In this document: piece after piece, positions 17,220 through 25,829 of the stretch | How the letters are laid out: every line of letters begins with the position of its first letter | Position numbering within the stretch: position 1 is the stretch's first letter | The notes under the pieces: model-generated | Database searches by the model: none | Told to the model about the DNA's origin: nothing | The model's input: only the letters and a program-made list of their open reading frames with translations | Position numbers and translations under genes: made by a program | NCBI GenBank assembly: GCA_016839555.1 | Contig: JAEOUA010000003.1 | Span: forward strand, 186,001 to 250,000 | Source of the DNA: Promethearchaeota archaeon | GTDB lineage: Archaea > Asgardarchaeota > Lokiarchaeia > Sigyniarchaeales > SOKP01 | Direction of reading: 5' to 3' | DNA length: 64,000 nt

Positions 17220-18560
17220 ATGGTTCTGCTTATTAATCCAAAAACCTCAAAACCAACGGAGATAAATAGTGATTTTTTCAGAGAACCTAATATGGGGTTG
17301 CTATATCTCGCTGCAGTATTGGATAGCAATAATATTGATGTTGAAATCTTGGATCTTGAGCAATTCATGAAATTAGGCAAAAACCAGAGAAAAGATATTA
17401 TAATAGAAAGCGCTACCAGCCACCAAATAATTGGCATCACTTCACTAACAAACACATTTAATAATGCTTTACAAATCGCCTCTATTATAAAGAATCAATT
17501 TCCTGAAAAATTCATAATTATGGGGGGCGCCCATGTATCCTTTCTTTATGAAAAAATATTAAAAATGGATTTTCAGAATGAAAATATTATTGATATTATT
17601 TGTATAGGAGAGGCAGAAGATAATTTTTTAAAGCTAGTTAAATTACTTCTTACTCATAATTTAAACAGTTCAAATTTCGGAGGTTTAAAACAAAAGATTA
17701 ACAATATTAAAGATATTGCTTATATTAATTCTAAGGGAAAATATATCTATACAGGCATTCAACCAAAAATAATTAATTTAGATAACTTACCTCTACCTGC
17801 AAGATATAAATTATCTCCAGTAAATTATGCTTATACCGTGGCCAATGTAATTGTAAACCGGGGGTGTCCAAATGAATGTTCTTTCTGCTCAAGACAGAGA
17901 TTATTCAAGACCACAAGAATAAAATCGATAAATTCGCTAATTGCCGAATTAAGAGATATCAAATCATCATTTACTTACAAATTTATCAATTTCTATGATA
18001 ATATAAATCTAAATAACCAAATCTTCCAAGAGTTTTGTAATATATTAAAAAGAAAGGAATTCAATTTGCCTTGGGGTTGTGAGCTGCGTATTGATAAAAT
18101 TTCTTATGATGACGCTAGATTATTAAAAGAGGCGGGTTGTATGGTTATAGCCACAGGAATAGAATCTGCTAGCGAAAAAGTCTTGAAACAAAATTTTAAA
18201 TATCAAAATCCTGAAAGGATAAAGAAAGGAATTGAAAATTTAAAAAAATTTAACATTCCTATTCAAGCATATTTTATATTAGGACTCCCCGGCGAAACTC
18301 AAAAAACCTTTCAAAAAACTATCGATTACATTAAAAATTTACCTTTAATTAAAGAAGATATCATCAATTATTTTATGGCCACTCCTTATCCTGGTTCTAA
18401 GCTTTGGGAAGATAGTAGTGCTTTTCAAATAAAAATTTTTGAAAGTGATTTTTCCAAATATGATTGTAATCATCTGATATTTGAAACTAAGGATCTTAAA
18501 AGGGTGCAACTAGAAAAGATGAGAAAAGAAGCAAAAGAAATAGAAAACCATTATCAATAA
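17220..18560 (+). CDS. Cobalamin-binding radical-SAM protein (B12-dependent, methylase-like)
   Basis: Residues 1-140 form a B12-binding Rossmann-like domain. LINPKT, NMGLLYLAAVL and EILDLEQF are seen, followed by IIMGGAHVSFLYEKIL and DIICIGEAEDNFLKL. It lacks the classic DxHxxG, as many class B members do. The radical-SAM domain has NRGCPNECSFCSRQ with the CxxxCxxC cluster (about residues 217-225) and later TGIESASEKVLKQNFK and AYFILGLPGETQKTF. Such enzymes methylate or rearrange unactivated carbons in lipids, cofactors or peptides. The substrate is unknown and no partner gene adjoins. It is cytoplasmic. Confidence 0.9.
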   Translation: MVLLINPKTSKPTEINSDFFREPNMGLLYLAAVLDSNNIDVEILDLEQFMKLGKNQRKDIIIESATSHQIIGITSLTNTFNNALQIASIIKNQFPEKFIIMGGAHVSFLYEKILKMDFQNENIIDIICIGEAEDNFLKLVKLLLTHNLNSSNFGGLKQKINNIKDIAYINSKGKYIYTGIQPKIINLDNLPLPARYKLSPVNYAYTVANVIVNRGCPNECSFCSRQRLFKTTRIKSINSLIAELRDIKSSFTYKFINFYDNINLNNQIFQEFCNILKRKEFNLPWGCELRIDKISYDDARLLKEAGCMVIATGIESASEKVLKQNFKYQNPERIKKGIENLKKFNIPIQAYFILGLPGETQKTFQKTIDYIKNLPLIKEDIINYFMATPYPGSKLWEDSSAFQIKIFESDFSKYDCNHLIFETKDLKRVQLEKMRKEAKEIENHYQ

Positions 18561-18714
18561 AAATACTAATACAAATAAGATCTTCATTCTCTATTAATTT
18601 CCTTCTATTATTTTTTCTCAATTTAATTTTTTTACAAAGATATTTAAATAATTCAAATAATAAAATTATGAAAAAGAAATAAGAAAAATAAATATAAAAA
18701 AATAGTGAGATCGA

Positions 18715-19437
18715 ATGGTAAAAGGAAAAGAATTTGAATATGATATATTGGAAAGTCCCACATTTTCCTATTTGAGAATCCATTTGAAAAGGGGGCAACA
18801 AATCCAATGTGAAGGGGGCTCAATGATATATTTCAATCCCGCGCTGGAAATTGCAACAAAAAAAGCAAGCAAAGGATTTTTAAAATCACTTAAAAGAGTA
18901 CTAGCTGGTGAAACTTTTTTCTTGAACACTTTCACGGCAAAAGGAGATGGGTATTTAGGATTAGCTCCCGCATTCTTGGGTGATTTAATGCATATTCCGA
19001 TGGAACCAGGTAAGAAATGGATATTATTTAGTGGGTCTTTTATTGCAAGTTCAATTCATTTTAATACTGAAACAGAATTTTTAGGATTAAAAAGGGGTTT
19101 ATTCGCAGGAGAGCGTGCCTTTTATTTGCTTATAGATTCTCTAGATAGCTCAGGTGATTTATTTATTGGAGCAAATGGCGCCTTTTTTGAAATAACATTA
19201 GCTCCAGGTCAAATATTCAATTGCGATAATGGGCATCTTGTTGCTATGGAAGATTCTGTTACTTTTGATATAAAGCGTGTGGGAAATTTAAAGTCTACGT
19301 TTTTATCCGGTGAGGGGGTGATCACTCAACTTAAAGGACCGGGAAGAGTCATTATGCAGTCGAGAAATCCAAGAGAATTTGCCATGTGGATCTATTCTTT
19401 AATGCCGAAGGAAAGAACAACTAGTTCAAGTTTTTAA
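18715..19437 (+). CDS. AIM24/TIGR00266-family protein
   Basis: This is a beta-rich protein of the AIM24 (TIGR00266) family. It is 240 residues, the usual single-domain length. Family features are an early LRIHLKRGQQIQCEGGSMIYF, FFLNTFTAKGDGYLGLAP, FSGSFIASS, FIGANGAFFEITLAPGQ and FLSGEGVITQLKGPGRVIMQSRNP. The yeast namesake is mitochondrial, but prokaryotic members have no settled function. There is no signal peptide or membrane helix. It is a single gene after a 154-bp AT-rich leader. Confidence 0.88.
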   Translation: MVKGKEFEYDILESPTFSYLRIHLKRGQQIQCEGGSMIYFNPALEIATKKASKGFLKSLKRVLAGETFFLNTFTAKGDGYLGLAPAFLGDLMHIPMEPGKKWILFSGSFIASSIHFNTETEFLGLKRGLFAGERAFYLLIDSLDSSGDLFIGANGAFFEITLAPGQIFNCDNGHLVAMEDSVTFDIKRVGNLKSTFLSGEGVITQLKGPGRVIMQSRNPREFAMWIYSLMPKERTTSSSF

Positions 19438-19538
19438 AATATCCTTTTTTATTATAATTTTTATTATTAATTCCATTTTTTTTAGGTTTCTTTTAAAACA
19501 ATTTAAGACTAAAAAATTAAATTATAAAATAAATAAAT

Positions 19539-19560
19539 TCTAATCACATTATAATAATGT
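19539..19560 (+). promoter_or_regulatory. 22-bp element with 15-bp palindrome upstream of the DUF6506 gene
   Basis: The core ACATTATAATAATGT (19546-19560) is an inverted repeat, ACATTAT/ATAATGT about one central base. Together with 7 bases before it, the same 22 bases occur without a mismatch at 20161-20182, upstream of fae-hps. It sits about 20 bases after a TATA-like AATTATAAAAT and just before the ribosome site, so it would cover the transcription start. This is a likely shared operator. Confidence 0.65.
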
Positions 19561-19572
19561 TTAAAACAATAA

Positions 19573-19580
19573 GAGGTGAT
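19573..19580 (+). promoter_or_regulatory. Ribosome binding site deciding an ATA start
   Basis: GAGGTGAT pairs well with the 3' end of 16S rRNA. The GTG inside it (19576) is a poor start because it would be its own ribosome site. ATA at 19585, four bases after the site, gives the N-terminus expected of the family (MAFKALF). Confidence 0.5.
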
Positions 19581-19584
19581 AATT

Positions 19585-19920
19585 ATAGCTTTTAAAGCAC
19601 TATTTCTTGCACATGCACCTGATGGAGAGGCAGAAAAGCATAGATGTGTTATTGAAACACCTAATCTCTATAAGCTCTTTGTGGTAGTGGTCAAAAACCA
19701 GGAGCAAGCAATTGAAGTATCAAAAAAATTTGTTAGAGATGAGGGAATTCAGTCAATCCTCCTCTGTCCAGGTTTCGCATATAAAGATATTGCTGAATTA
19801 AAAGATGCGGTTGGTGAAAATGTCGGACTTTTTGTGGCCAGAGGAGATGGCCCAAGTAACAGGGTTTCAATGGAAGTCATGATACGAGAAGGGTTTTTAC
19901 AAGAAAAAGGGAAAGGATAA
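19585..19920 (+). CDS. DUF6506-family small protein
   Basis: This is a compact alpha/beta protein of about 111 residues resembling DUF6506. It begins FKALFLAHAPDGEAEKHR, has a KNQEQAIEVSKKFVRDEGIQ helix, and contains LLCPGFAYKDIAELKDAV where the family has a cysteine-glycine-phenylalanine turn. The function is unknown. The frame could begin at GTG 19576, but that codon is inside the GAGGTGAT ribosome site; ATA at 19585 is preferred. It shares an identical 22-bp palindromic upstream element with fae-hps, so the two are probably under the same control. That hints at a role near C1 or pentose metabolism, by inference only. Confidence 0.75.
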   Translation: MAFKALFLAHAPDGEAEKHRCVIETPNLYKLFVVVVKNQEQAIEVSKKFVRDEGIQSILLCPGFAYKDIAELKDAVGENVGLFVARGDGPSNRVSMEVMIREGFLQEKGKG

Positions 19921-20160
19921 AAAGATCAATAATAATTCAACGAGAACTTTTTAATTTTCAAAATTATTTTATTGAAAATTACATATTTTTTTATTTGATT
20001 AGAATTATAGCAGAAAATTGAAGTAGATTTTAGAATAATTTCTAAAATAATAATTAATTTTCTAATACAGAGATAGAAAGATTATAATATCTTTTTTATC
20101 TTGTTAATAATGTAATACTAATATATTACTAGAAAAATATATCATTTGAAATAATTAAAC

Positions 20161-20182
20161 TCTAATCACATTATAATAATGT
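20161..20182 (+). promoter_or_regulatory. 22-bp element with 15-bp palindrome upstream of fae-hps
   Basis: This copy is identical to the element at 19539-19560. Its palindromic core ACATTATAATAATGT is at 20168-20182. It lies 37 bases before the preferred ATG of fae-hps (20220), and a TATA-like AAAAATATAT is about 30 bases upstream. Two perfect copies near two start sites suggest one regulator acting on both genes. Confidence 0.65.
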
Positions 20183-20219
20183 GAATTCTATCAAAATAAT
20201 AAAAAAAAAGCAAATAATT

Positions 20220-21515
20220 ATGCCGAGTAAAATGGATTTTTATATAGGAGAGGCTTTAATTGGCGAGGCTCCGGATTTAGCTCACTTAGATGTGATGATT
20301 GGTTCAAAATCAGGTCCTGTGGGGTATGCTTTTTCACAGAGTTTAAGTCAGCCCTCTATGGGTCACGGTTCTCTTTTAGCAGTAATCAGACCAAATTTGG
20401 TACCAAAACCGCAAACTCTTATCATTCCGAAGGTCACGATATCTAAAATGGAAGAGGCGAATAAAATTTTTGGACCCGCCCAATCTGCAGTTGCGAAAGC
20501 TGTCGCTGATTCTGTTGAAGAAGGAGTAATTCCATTAAATAAAATAGACGAGTGGGTAATAATAGTTAATGTATTTATTCATCCAGAAGCAAAAGATTAC
20601 AGAAAAATATATCAATATAACTATGGCGCAACAAAGCTTGCATTAAAGCGCGCTTTAAATAATTATCCTCCTATTGAAAAGATCTTTTATGATAAAGATA
20701 GAGCGAAACATCCTGTTGCAGGAATAAAAGCTCCAAAATTATGGAGACCCCCCTATTTACAAATTGCACTCGATCATCCTTCTTTAGAACATCAAACTAA
20801 AGTAGTTAAACAACTACCTAAAAGTGATAGAATTATTCTAGAAGCTGGAACTCCTTTTCTTAAAAAATATGGCATGGAAGTAATTGAGAAAATAAGGGAA
20901 GCTGCCCCAAATAAATATATTGTTGCAGATCTTAAGACCCTAGACGTTGGAAAACTCGAAGTTGATGATGCATTTAATGCCGGAGCGGATGCTGTAGTGT
21001 GTAGTGGATTAGCATCTGCAGCATCAATAGATAAATTTCTGTTAGAAGCAGAAAGAATGGGGATTGATGGAATTATAGACATGATGGAAGTTCCAGATCC
21101 TGTCGCAAAGCTCGAAAAATTAAAGCAAATTCCCCGTGTAGTAATACTACATCGTGGAATCGATGCTGAACAATCAACAAAAATAGAAGGGACTAATGAG
21201 GCTCAAAAGAAAAGATGGGGCTTTGTTCCAAAAATAAAAGAACTATATAAAGATAAAGAGTTAGCAAGTGGGAGAGATAGAGTATTAGTAGCAGTAGCGG
21301 GAGGAATAGTACCAGAAACGGCAAGTGATGCGCTATCAATGGGAGCTGATATTTTAATCGTAGGGAGATTCATAACCAGCTCTAAAGACATAAAGAATTC
21401 AACACGAAGAATTATAAATATATTACCAGGGTATTCAGACATAGATTTAAAGAGAATCCATACTGAAGACGACGACAGAGAAGCTCTGGAAAAAGCTTTA
21501 AAGGAAAAAGATTAA
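20220..21515 (+). CDS. fae-hps: Bifunctional formaldehyde-activating enzyme / 3-hexulose-6-phosphate synthase
   Basis: The N-terminal domain (1-165) is Fae, which condenses formaldehyde with a pterin. IGEALIGEAPDLAHLDVMIG carries the conserved His, then GPVGYAFSQSL and FGPAQSAVAKAV follow. The C-terminal domain (175-395) is HPS, of the OMP-decarboxylase fold: LQIALDHPSL, EAGTPFLKKYG, DLKTLDVGKLEVDDAFNAGAD, VVILHRGID and VAVAGGIVPETASDA. Archaeal fusions of this kind make ribose phosphate by running the ribulose-monophosphate route backwards. The Fae part then handles the formaldehyde released. The ATG at 20220 is preferred to a GTG at 20181 that lies in the palindromic element. An extra 35-residue acidic tail follows HPS. 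Confidence 0.95.
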   Translation: MPSKMDFYIGEALIGEAPDLAHLDVMIGSKSGPVGYAFSQSLSQPSMGHGSLLAVIRPNLVPKPQTLIIPKVTISKMEEANKIFGPAQSAVAKAVADSVEEGVIPLNKIDEWVIIVNVFIHPEAKDYRKIYQYNYGATKLALKRALNNYPPIEKIFYDKDRAKHPVAGIKAPKLWRPPYLQIALDHPSLEHQTKVVKQLPKSDRIILEAGTPFLKKYGMEVIEKIREAAPNKYIVADLKTLDVGKLEVDDAFNAGADAVVCSGLASAASIDKFLLEAERMGIDGIIDMMEVPDPVAKLEKLKQIPRVVILHRGIDAEQSTKIEGTNEAQKKRWGFVPKIKELYKDKELASGRDRVLVAVAGGIVPETASDALSMGADILIVGRFITSSKDIKNSTRRIINILPGYSDIDLKRIHTEDDDREALEKALKEKD

Positions 21516-21588
21516 AAATTATTTTTGTTTAACTAATTTTTACTCATTCTTCATTAATTAATATCTAATTTTTATTAATTATCATAAT

Positions 21589-23856
21589 TTATTGTTGTAT
21601 GGGTCTACTTTTATTTTTATAGATGGAATAAATGAATTGAGAAAAAATTCGGGCGTATTCCTCTTGATTGCTTATAATACTTATTAATTCTTGTTCCTTT
21701 TCTGAGGAAGGACAGAGAATTACCTCCTCGTCATCACGTGAAATAGCATAAAATCTTCCCTCTTTAGGAAGGTGACGGAAGATTACATTTCCACCTCTTA
21801 ATTTTCTCATTTCTTCCTTGAATTTTGTCATATCCCAGTGGCAGATTATAGTAATGTTTATGGATTTGTCTTCTGCGAGTTTTCTGGAAATTTCTTGTAA
21901 GATTTCAGGCACAACTATTGGAGTTATAATCATAAGCGATGATTTTGCTTGAAATATAGCGTCTACCATTGCTGATATTAGTGTTTCCCTTCCTAAAGTA
22001 TGCCAAGTAGTGATTTCTGATATTTCGGGTATTTCTTTTGATGCATTAAAAATATCCATTAATTTTTGTTCATTAGATTTCGCAGTCTCATTTGTATCAT
22101 GAATATAATTTTGAAATTTTGAGATCCAATCATTTATAGTATTTTTTATCTTTTGGATGGTATTTTTTGAGGTATTTGTAAGACTGTCTTGCAGAGTTTT
22201 AGTACTTTCTTCACAGTTACTTATATGATTTTCCAATAAGGTTGTTAAGTTAGAATTTAATTCGGTTGATTCTTCTTCCCAGGAGCTTATATGATTATTA
22301 ATTTTATCAGATATACTATTTTTGACATTGCTAAATTTATTATCAATACTTAAGACCCAAGAATCATTTTTTTTCTGAACATCTTGATTATAATCAGTAT
22401 AATGCCTTAATATGTCTTCTTTGTGTAAGTTGATTGCCTGATTGTATTGGTCATTATGTTCACTAATAGTTTTTTCTATTAAATCACTTAGTTTTACTGT
22501 TGTGTCTGAACAATCTTCAATACCAGAATTGAGAGTTTTTTCAATTTCTTTAGAGAGCTCAGAAGCTAAATGTTCCAATTGAATATCAATGGTGCTTTCA
22601 GCTTTTTGGTTAAGATCAGCTGTTTCCGTCGCTAAAGCGTTATTTTCGGTTGTAATTATTCCTGTCAACTCTAATTTTATTCTATCTGTGGTTTCTTTAT
22701 TTATTTGTATGAACTCATCACTGGTTTTCACAAAATCCTCTTTTAAAGGTTTGGAAAGTTCCAAGATCTCTTTTTTCACTTGCTCATACTTTTCTTTATA
22801 TTCTTCATGTTTTCCTCCCAATAAAGCTTTGAATGCAGAGAATCTACTGGAAAGATCTTTGGAAAGGTCTGTATATAAATCAGAGTATTGTAAAAGATTA
22901 TCAATTAATTGGCTTGTGGTTTCCTTAAATCTAGTAATTTCATTAACAACAGTTTCATTTTTTTCATCAAAAGTTGATTTTAAACTGTTTTTTAAATTCT
23001 CAGTTGTATTTTTCAAATTATTTATGTGATTATAAAGTAAATTAGAAATCTTATTCTTTAAATCAACTACAATTTTGTCCATTCTTTCGAAATATTTTTC
23101 AAGAATAAGATTCATTTTTGGTTGGAGCTCTCCCGCAGTCGTTTTATGTCGTTCATAATGTTCATCCAGTTCTTTTTTAAGCTCTATTTCCAGATCCTCT
23201 AATTTATTATTGAAATCACTCAATAATTCAGACATTAGGCGTTTAATATCATCTTTAGATGTTTTTATTTTATTTTCGTTTTGTTCTTTAAAAGATCCGG
23301 ATAGAGATTTTAAATCAGTATTTAAGGTATCCAAGATCTCCTGAACGTCTTTTTGAAAATCTTCACCAGTCGCAGTAAATTTATCTTTTGCTTTTATTAT
23401 TCTTTTTTCTTTACTTTGATTTTTCATATCGGTTTCTTTAATGAATATCTTGCTCTGAGAACTTAATGCATCAGTAAATTCCTCAATACTTTTTTTTTCT
23501 ATTTCTTCTAAGGTTTTAAATTGATTGGATTTATCCTTTGTTACTTGCCCTTTTAGTTTTGTAAGATTTTTTCGTAAATTTTCCGATTGTGAACTGTATA
23601 ATTCAAAGTAAGGCTCAAGAGGTATATATCTTTTTACTATACCTTCTATTTCCTTTAAAAATCCACTTTCTACCAATTTTTCTGTAATAGTGATAACAGT
23701 TTCATATTTAATTTCATTCTTTTTACCATATTTAAAAAATAAATAGACTTCCCCTACCGTGGCTCGGGGAACCCGACAATAAACCTCATAAATTGCTAGT
23801 TCATCCTCTGTAAGCCCATACTGGTCAAAAATCTCTTCTACAAATTTTTTTATCAT
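21589..23856 (-). CDS. Giant coiled-coil protein with TrmB-like winged helix and PLD-like end domain
   Basis: Residues 1-85 form a TrmB-type winged helix (FDQYGLTEDELAIYEVYCR, then an ITEKLVESGFLKEIEG wing). About 90-620 is one long coiled coil with heptads rich in Asn, Thr, Glu and Lys, including repeated S/T-N-x-x-x-D-x-I segments. About 625-745 is a compact alpha/beta domain (TLISAMVDAIFQAKSSLMIITP, NITIICHWDM, GRFYAISRDDEEVILCPSS) like the effector domain of TrmB regulators, related to the phospholipase-D fold but without the HKD motif. Ordinary TrmB proteins are about 250-350 aa with a short coil; this is 755. There is no membrane helix. It precedes the GH2 gene on the same strand. Confidence 0.8.
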   Translation of the reverse strand: MIKKFVEEIFDQYGLTEDELAIYEVYCRVPRATVGEVYLFFKYGKKNEIKYETVITITEKLVESGFLKEIEGIVKRYIPLEPYFELYSSQSENLRKNLTKLKGQVTKDKSNQFKTLEEIEKKSIEEFTDALSSQSKIFIKETDMKNQSKEKRIIKAKDKFTATGEDFQKDVQEILDTLNTDLKSLSGSFKEQNENKIKTSKDDIKRLMSELLSDFNNKLEDLEIELKKELDEHYERHKTTAGELQPKMNLILEKYFERMDKIVVDLKNKISNLLYNHINNLKNTTENLKNSLKSTFDEKNETVVNEITRFKETTSQLIDNLLQYSDLYTDLSKDLSSRFSAFKALLGGKHEEYKEKYEQVKKEILELSKPLKEDFVKTSDEFIQINKETTDRIKLELTGIITTENNALATETADLNQKAESTIDIQLEHLASELSKEIEKTLNSGIEDCSDTTVKLSDLIEKTISEHNDQYNQAINLHKEDILRHYTDYNQDVQKKNDSWVLSIDNKFSNVKNSISDKINNHISSWEEESTELNSNLTTLLENHISNCEESTKTLQDSLTNTSKNTIQKIKNTINDWISKFQNYIHDTNETAKSNEQKLMDIFNASKEIPEISEITTWHTLGRETLISAMVDAIFQAKSSLMIITPIVVPEILQEISRKLAEDKSINITIICHWDMTKFKEEMRKLRGGNVIFRHLPKEGRFYAISRDDEEVILCPSSEKEQELISIISNQEEYARIFSQFIYSIYKNKSRPIQQ

Positions 23857-23953
23857 AAAAAATACCTGCCTTTCTTAATTAAACAATCTATTAAAATTAT
23901 TTTTTAATAATTAATAATACTATTTAAAATAGTCTTTAGTTTATTGAAAGTAA

Positions 23954-25744
23954 TTAGCTAAATTTATATAAGCTTTTATTTAGTTCCCTCAGATATTTCC
24001 TAAACATTTTAAGTATTTCACGATCATAAGTTAATATGCCGTTTACTTCTCCCTCAACATCAGTGATTTGAGTATAAATAGCAGCGCTCAATCCTTGTTC
24101 GATTAATGGTTTAAGTTTATCAATTAATTTTTTATATCTTTTCATTAATTTATCACGAGTGCGAATTTTCCTATACACAAATTTATTTTTAATCTCCCAC
24201 ATATGATTTTCAAACTCCAAACCTAGACCTCCAAATTCACCTATTACGGCAGCACGAAACCCAATTTTTTCAATCGGGGGCATTATGGGATTTGGATAAC
24301 TATGTTGATCAATGATATCTCCTACACCGAAATCAAACCAACCACTTGCTGCGTCTATAAGTCTTGAAGAATCTAAGTTTTTTATTAGATTTACTATGTT
24401 TTCTGTATCAAATTGACCCCATCCTTCATTAAAAGGAACCCAAGTAATAATGGATGGAAAATTAAAGAGATTCTTTATAATAGATTTAAGCTCGTTATAA
24501 TAATATTCTTTACTTTTTTCTCCTCGGGATTCTTTTAAATTATTAATATTCGGAGGTAGATCGCTTATATAATTAACCCCACCATTTGGCATGTCCTGCC
24601 AGACTAACATCCCAATCTTATCACAATGATAATACCAGCGGGCAGGTTCTACCTTCACATGCTTTCGAATCATGTTAAATCCGAGGTCTTTAGTAATTTC
24701 AATATCAAAGCGTAGACCTTCATCGGTGGGGGCCGTATAAAGTCCATCAGGCCAATATCCTTGATCCAATGTACCGTATTGAAATATTTTTTCGTTGTTG
24801 AGCTCAATAGTTTTAATTCCATTTATTTCCTTTCCAAGGCTTATTTTTCTCATCCCAAAATAGGATTCTATCTTATCTAAAGTCTCATTATTTTTTTTGA
24901 GTATTATTTTTAGATCATAAAGAAATGGACTTTCTGGGCTCCATAATTTTGGAGAAGGAATCTTTAAAAGAATATCTTTATTAATACTCGAAAGGGAAGC
25001 AACTATTTTATCATCTTCTTTTATATCAACTTGGATCATACACTTTGCTAATTCATTGTTAATTGAAATCGATAGATTTAGTGTTTCCTCATCAATATTG
25101 GGTTTTATTTTGATATTGCTAATATAGATTCTGCGAACTGGTTCAAGCCAAACCGTCTGCCAAATGCCCGAAACTGCAGTATACCAAATAATTTTAGGTT
25201 TTAAAGCCTGTTTACCACGTTCTTGTTCTCCCGTATCCGTAGGATCCCAGACTTTTACAATTAATTCATTATCTTTTTCATAATCAATATATTTAGAGAT
25301 TTCAAAAGAAAATGGTGTATATCCCCCTTTATGAACCCCCAATTTTTTCTTATTTATCCATACGCTTGCTTGCCAATCAACAGCTCCAAAATGTAGCAAT
25401 AGAAGTTTATTTTCCCAATCTTTAGGCACGCGAAAGAATCTTCTATAATACAATCTATATTTCGGTTTTAATTTCTTTTTTACTCCAGATAAAGCAGATT
25501 CGATGGGAAATGGAACAAGGATTTTACCGTCATAATTTTTAACTTCACTTTCCACTTTTGGGTATATAGCATAATCCCACAAACCGTTCAAATTTAGCCA
25601 TGCTTTGCGTTTCATTTGAGGCCTAGGGTATTCAGGAAGTGGGTTTTCAGGATTAATATCACCACTCCAGCAAGTTTTTATCTGATCTTCAATAGGCTTC
25701 CATTTGGAGCTTATGCTCGTATTTATCTTTTTTCTATCATTCAT
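23954..25744 (-). CDS. Glycoside hydrolase family 2 (beta-galactosidase/glucuronidase-like)
   Basis: The GH2 domain order is clear. A jelly-roll sugar-binding domain (about 40-215) has LNLNGLWDYAIYP and LLHFGAVDWQASVWINKKKLGVHKGGYTPF. An immunoglobulin-like domain follows (about 215-310), then a TIM barrel (about 310-590) with GFNMIRKHVKVEPARWYYHCD. The acid/base Glu is in WVPFNEGWGQFD, and the nucleophile Glu is probably in VIGEFGGLG. At 596 aa it is close to beta-glucuronidase length. There is no signal peptide, so it should act on imported or internal glycosides. Specificity within GH2 cannot be read. It lies between the coiled-coil and CDF-like genes on one strand. Confidence 0.92.
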   Translation of the reverse strand: MNDRKKINTSISSKWKPIEDQIKTCWSGDINPENPLPEYPRPQMKRKAWLNLNGLWDYAIYPKVESEVKNYDGKILVPFPIESALSGVKKKLKPKYRLYYRRFFRVPKDWENKLLLLHFGAVDWQASVWINKKKLGVHKGGYTPFSFEISKYIDYEKDNELIVKVWDPTDTGEQERGKQALKPKIIWYTAVSGIWQTVWLEPVRRIYISNIKIKPNIDEETLNLSISINNELAKCMIQVDIKEDDKIVASLSSINKDILLKIPSPKLWSPESPFLYDLKIILKKNNETLDKIESYFGMRKISLGKEINGIKTIELNNEKIFQYGTLDQGYWPDGLYTAPTDEGLRFDIEITKDLGFNMIRKHVKVEPARWYYHCDKIGMLVWQDMPNGGVNYISDLPPNINNLKESRGEKSKEYYYNELKSIIKNLFNFPSIITWVPFNEGWGQFDTENIVNLIKNLDSSRLIDAASGWFDFGVGDIIDQHSYPNPIMPPIEKIGFRAAVIGEFGGLGLEFENHMWEIKNKFVYRKIRTRDKLMKRYKKLIDKLKPLIEQGLSAAIYTQITDVEGEVNGILTYDREILKMFRKYLRELNKSLYKFS

Positions 25745-25829
25745 GTCTAATAATAGTCACTATAAACATTATAGCAATTCTCTTATATTATAAAAATATC
25801 TATTTTATATTAAATAAAAAATTTGAAAT

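Noticed and set aside
22589..23029. 146-codon plus-strand reading frame opposite the giant coiled-coil gene
   Set aside because: It is the reverse reading of a low-complexity coiled coil, rich in Ser, Phe and Val as such shadows are, and lies wholly inside a well-supported gene.
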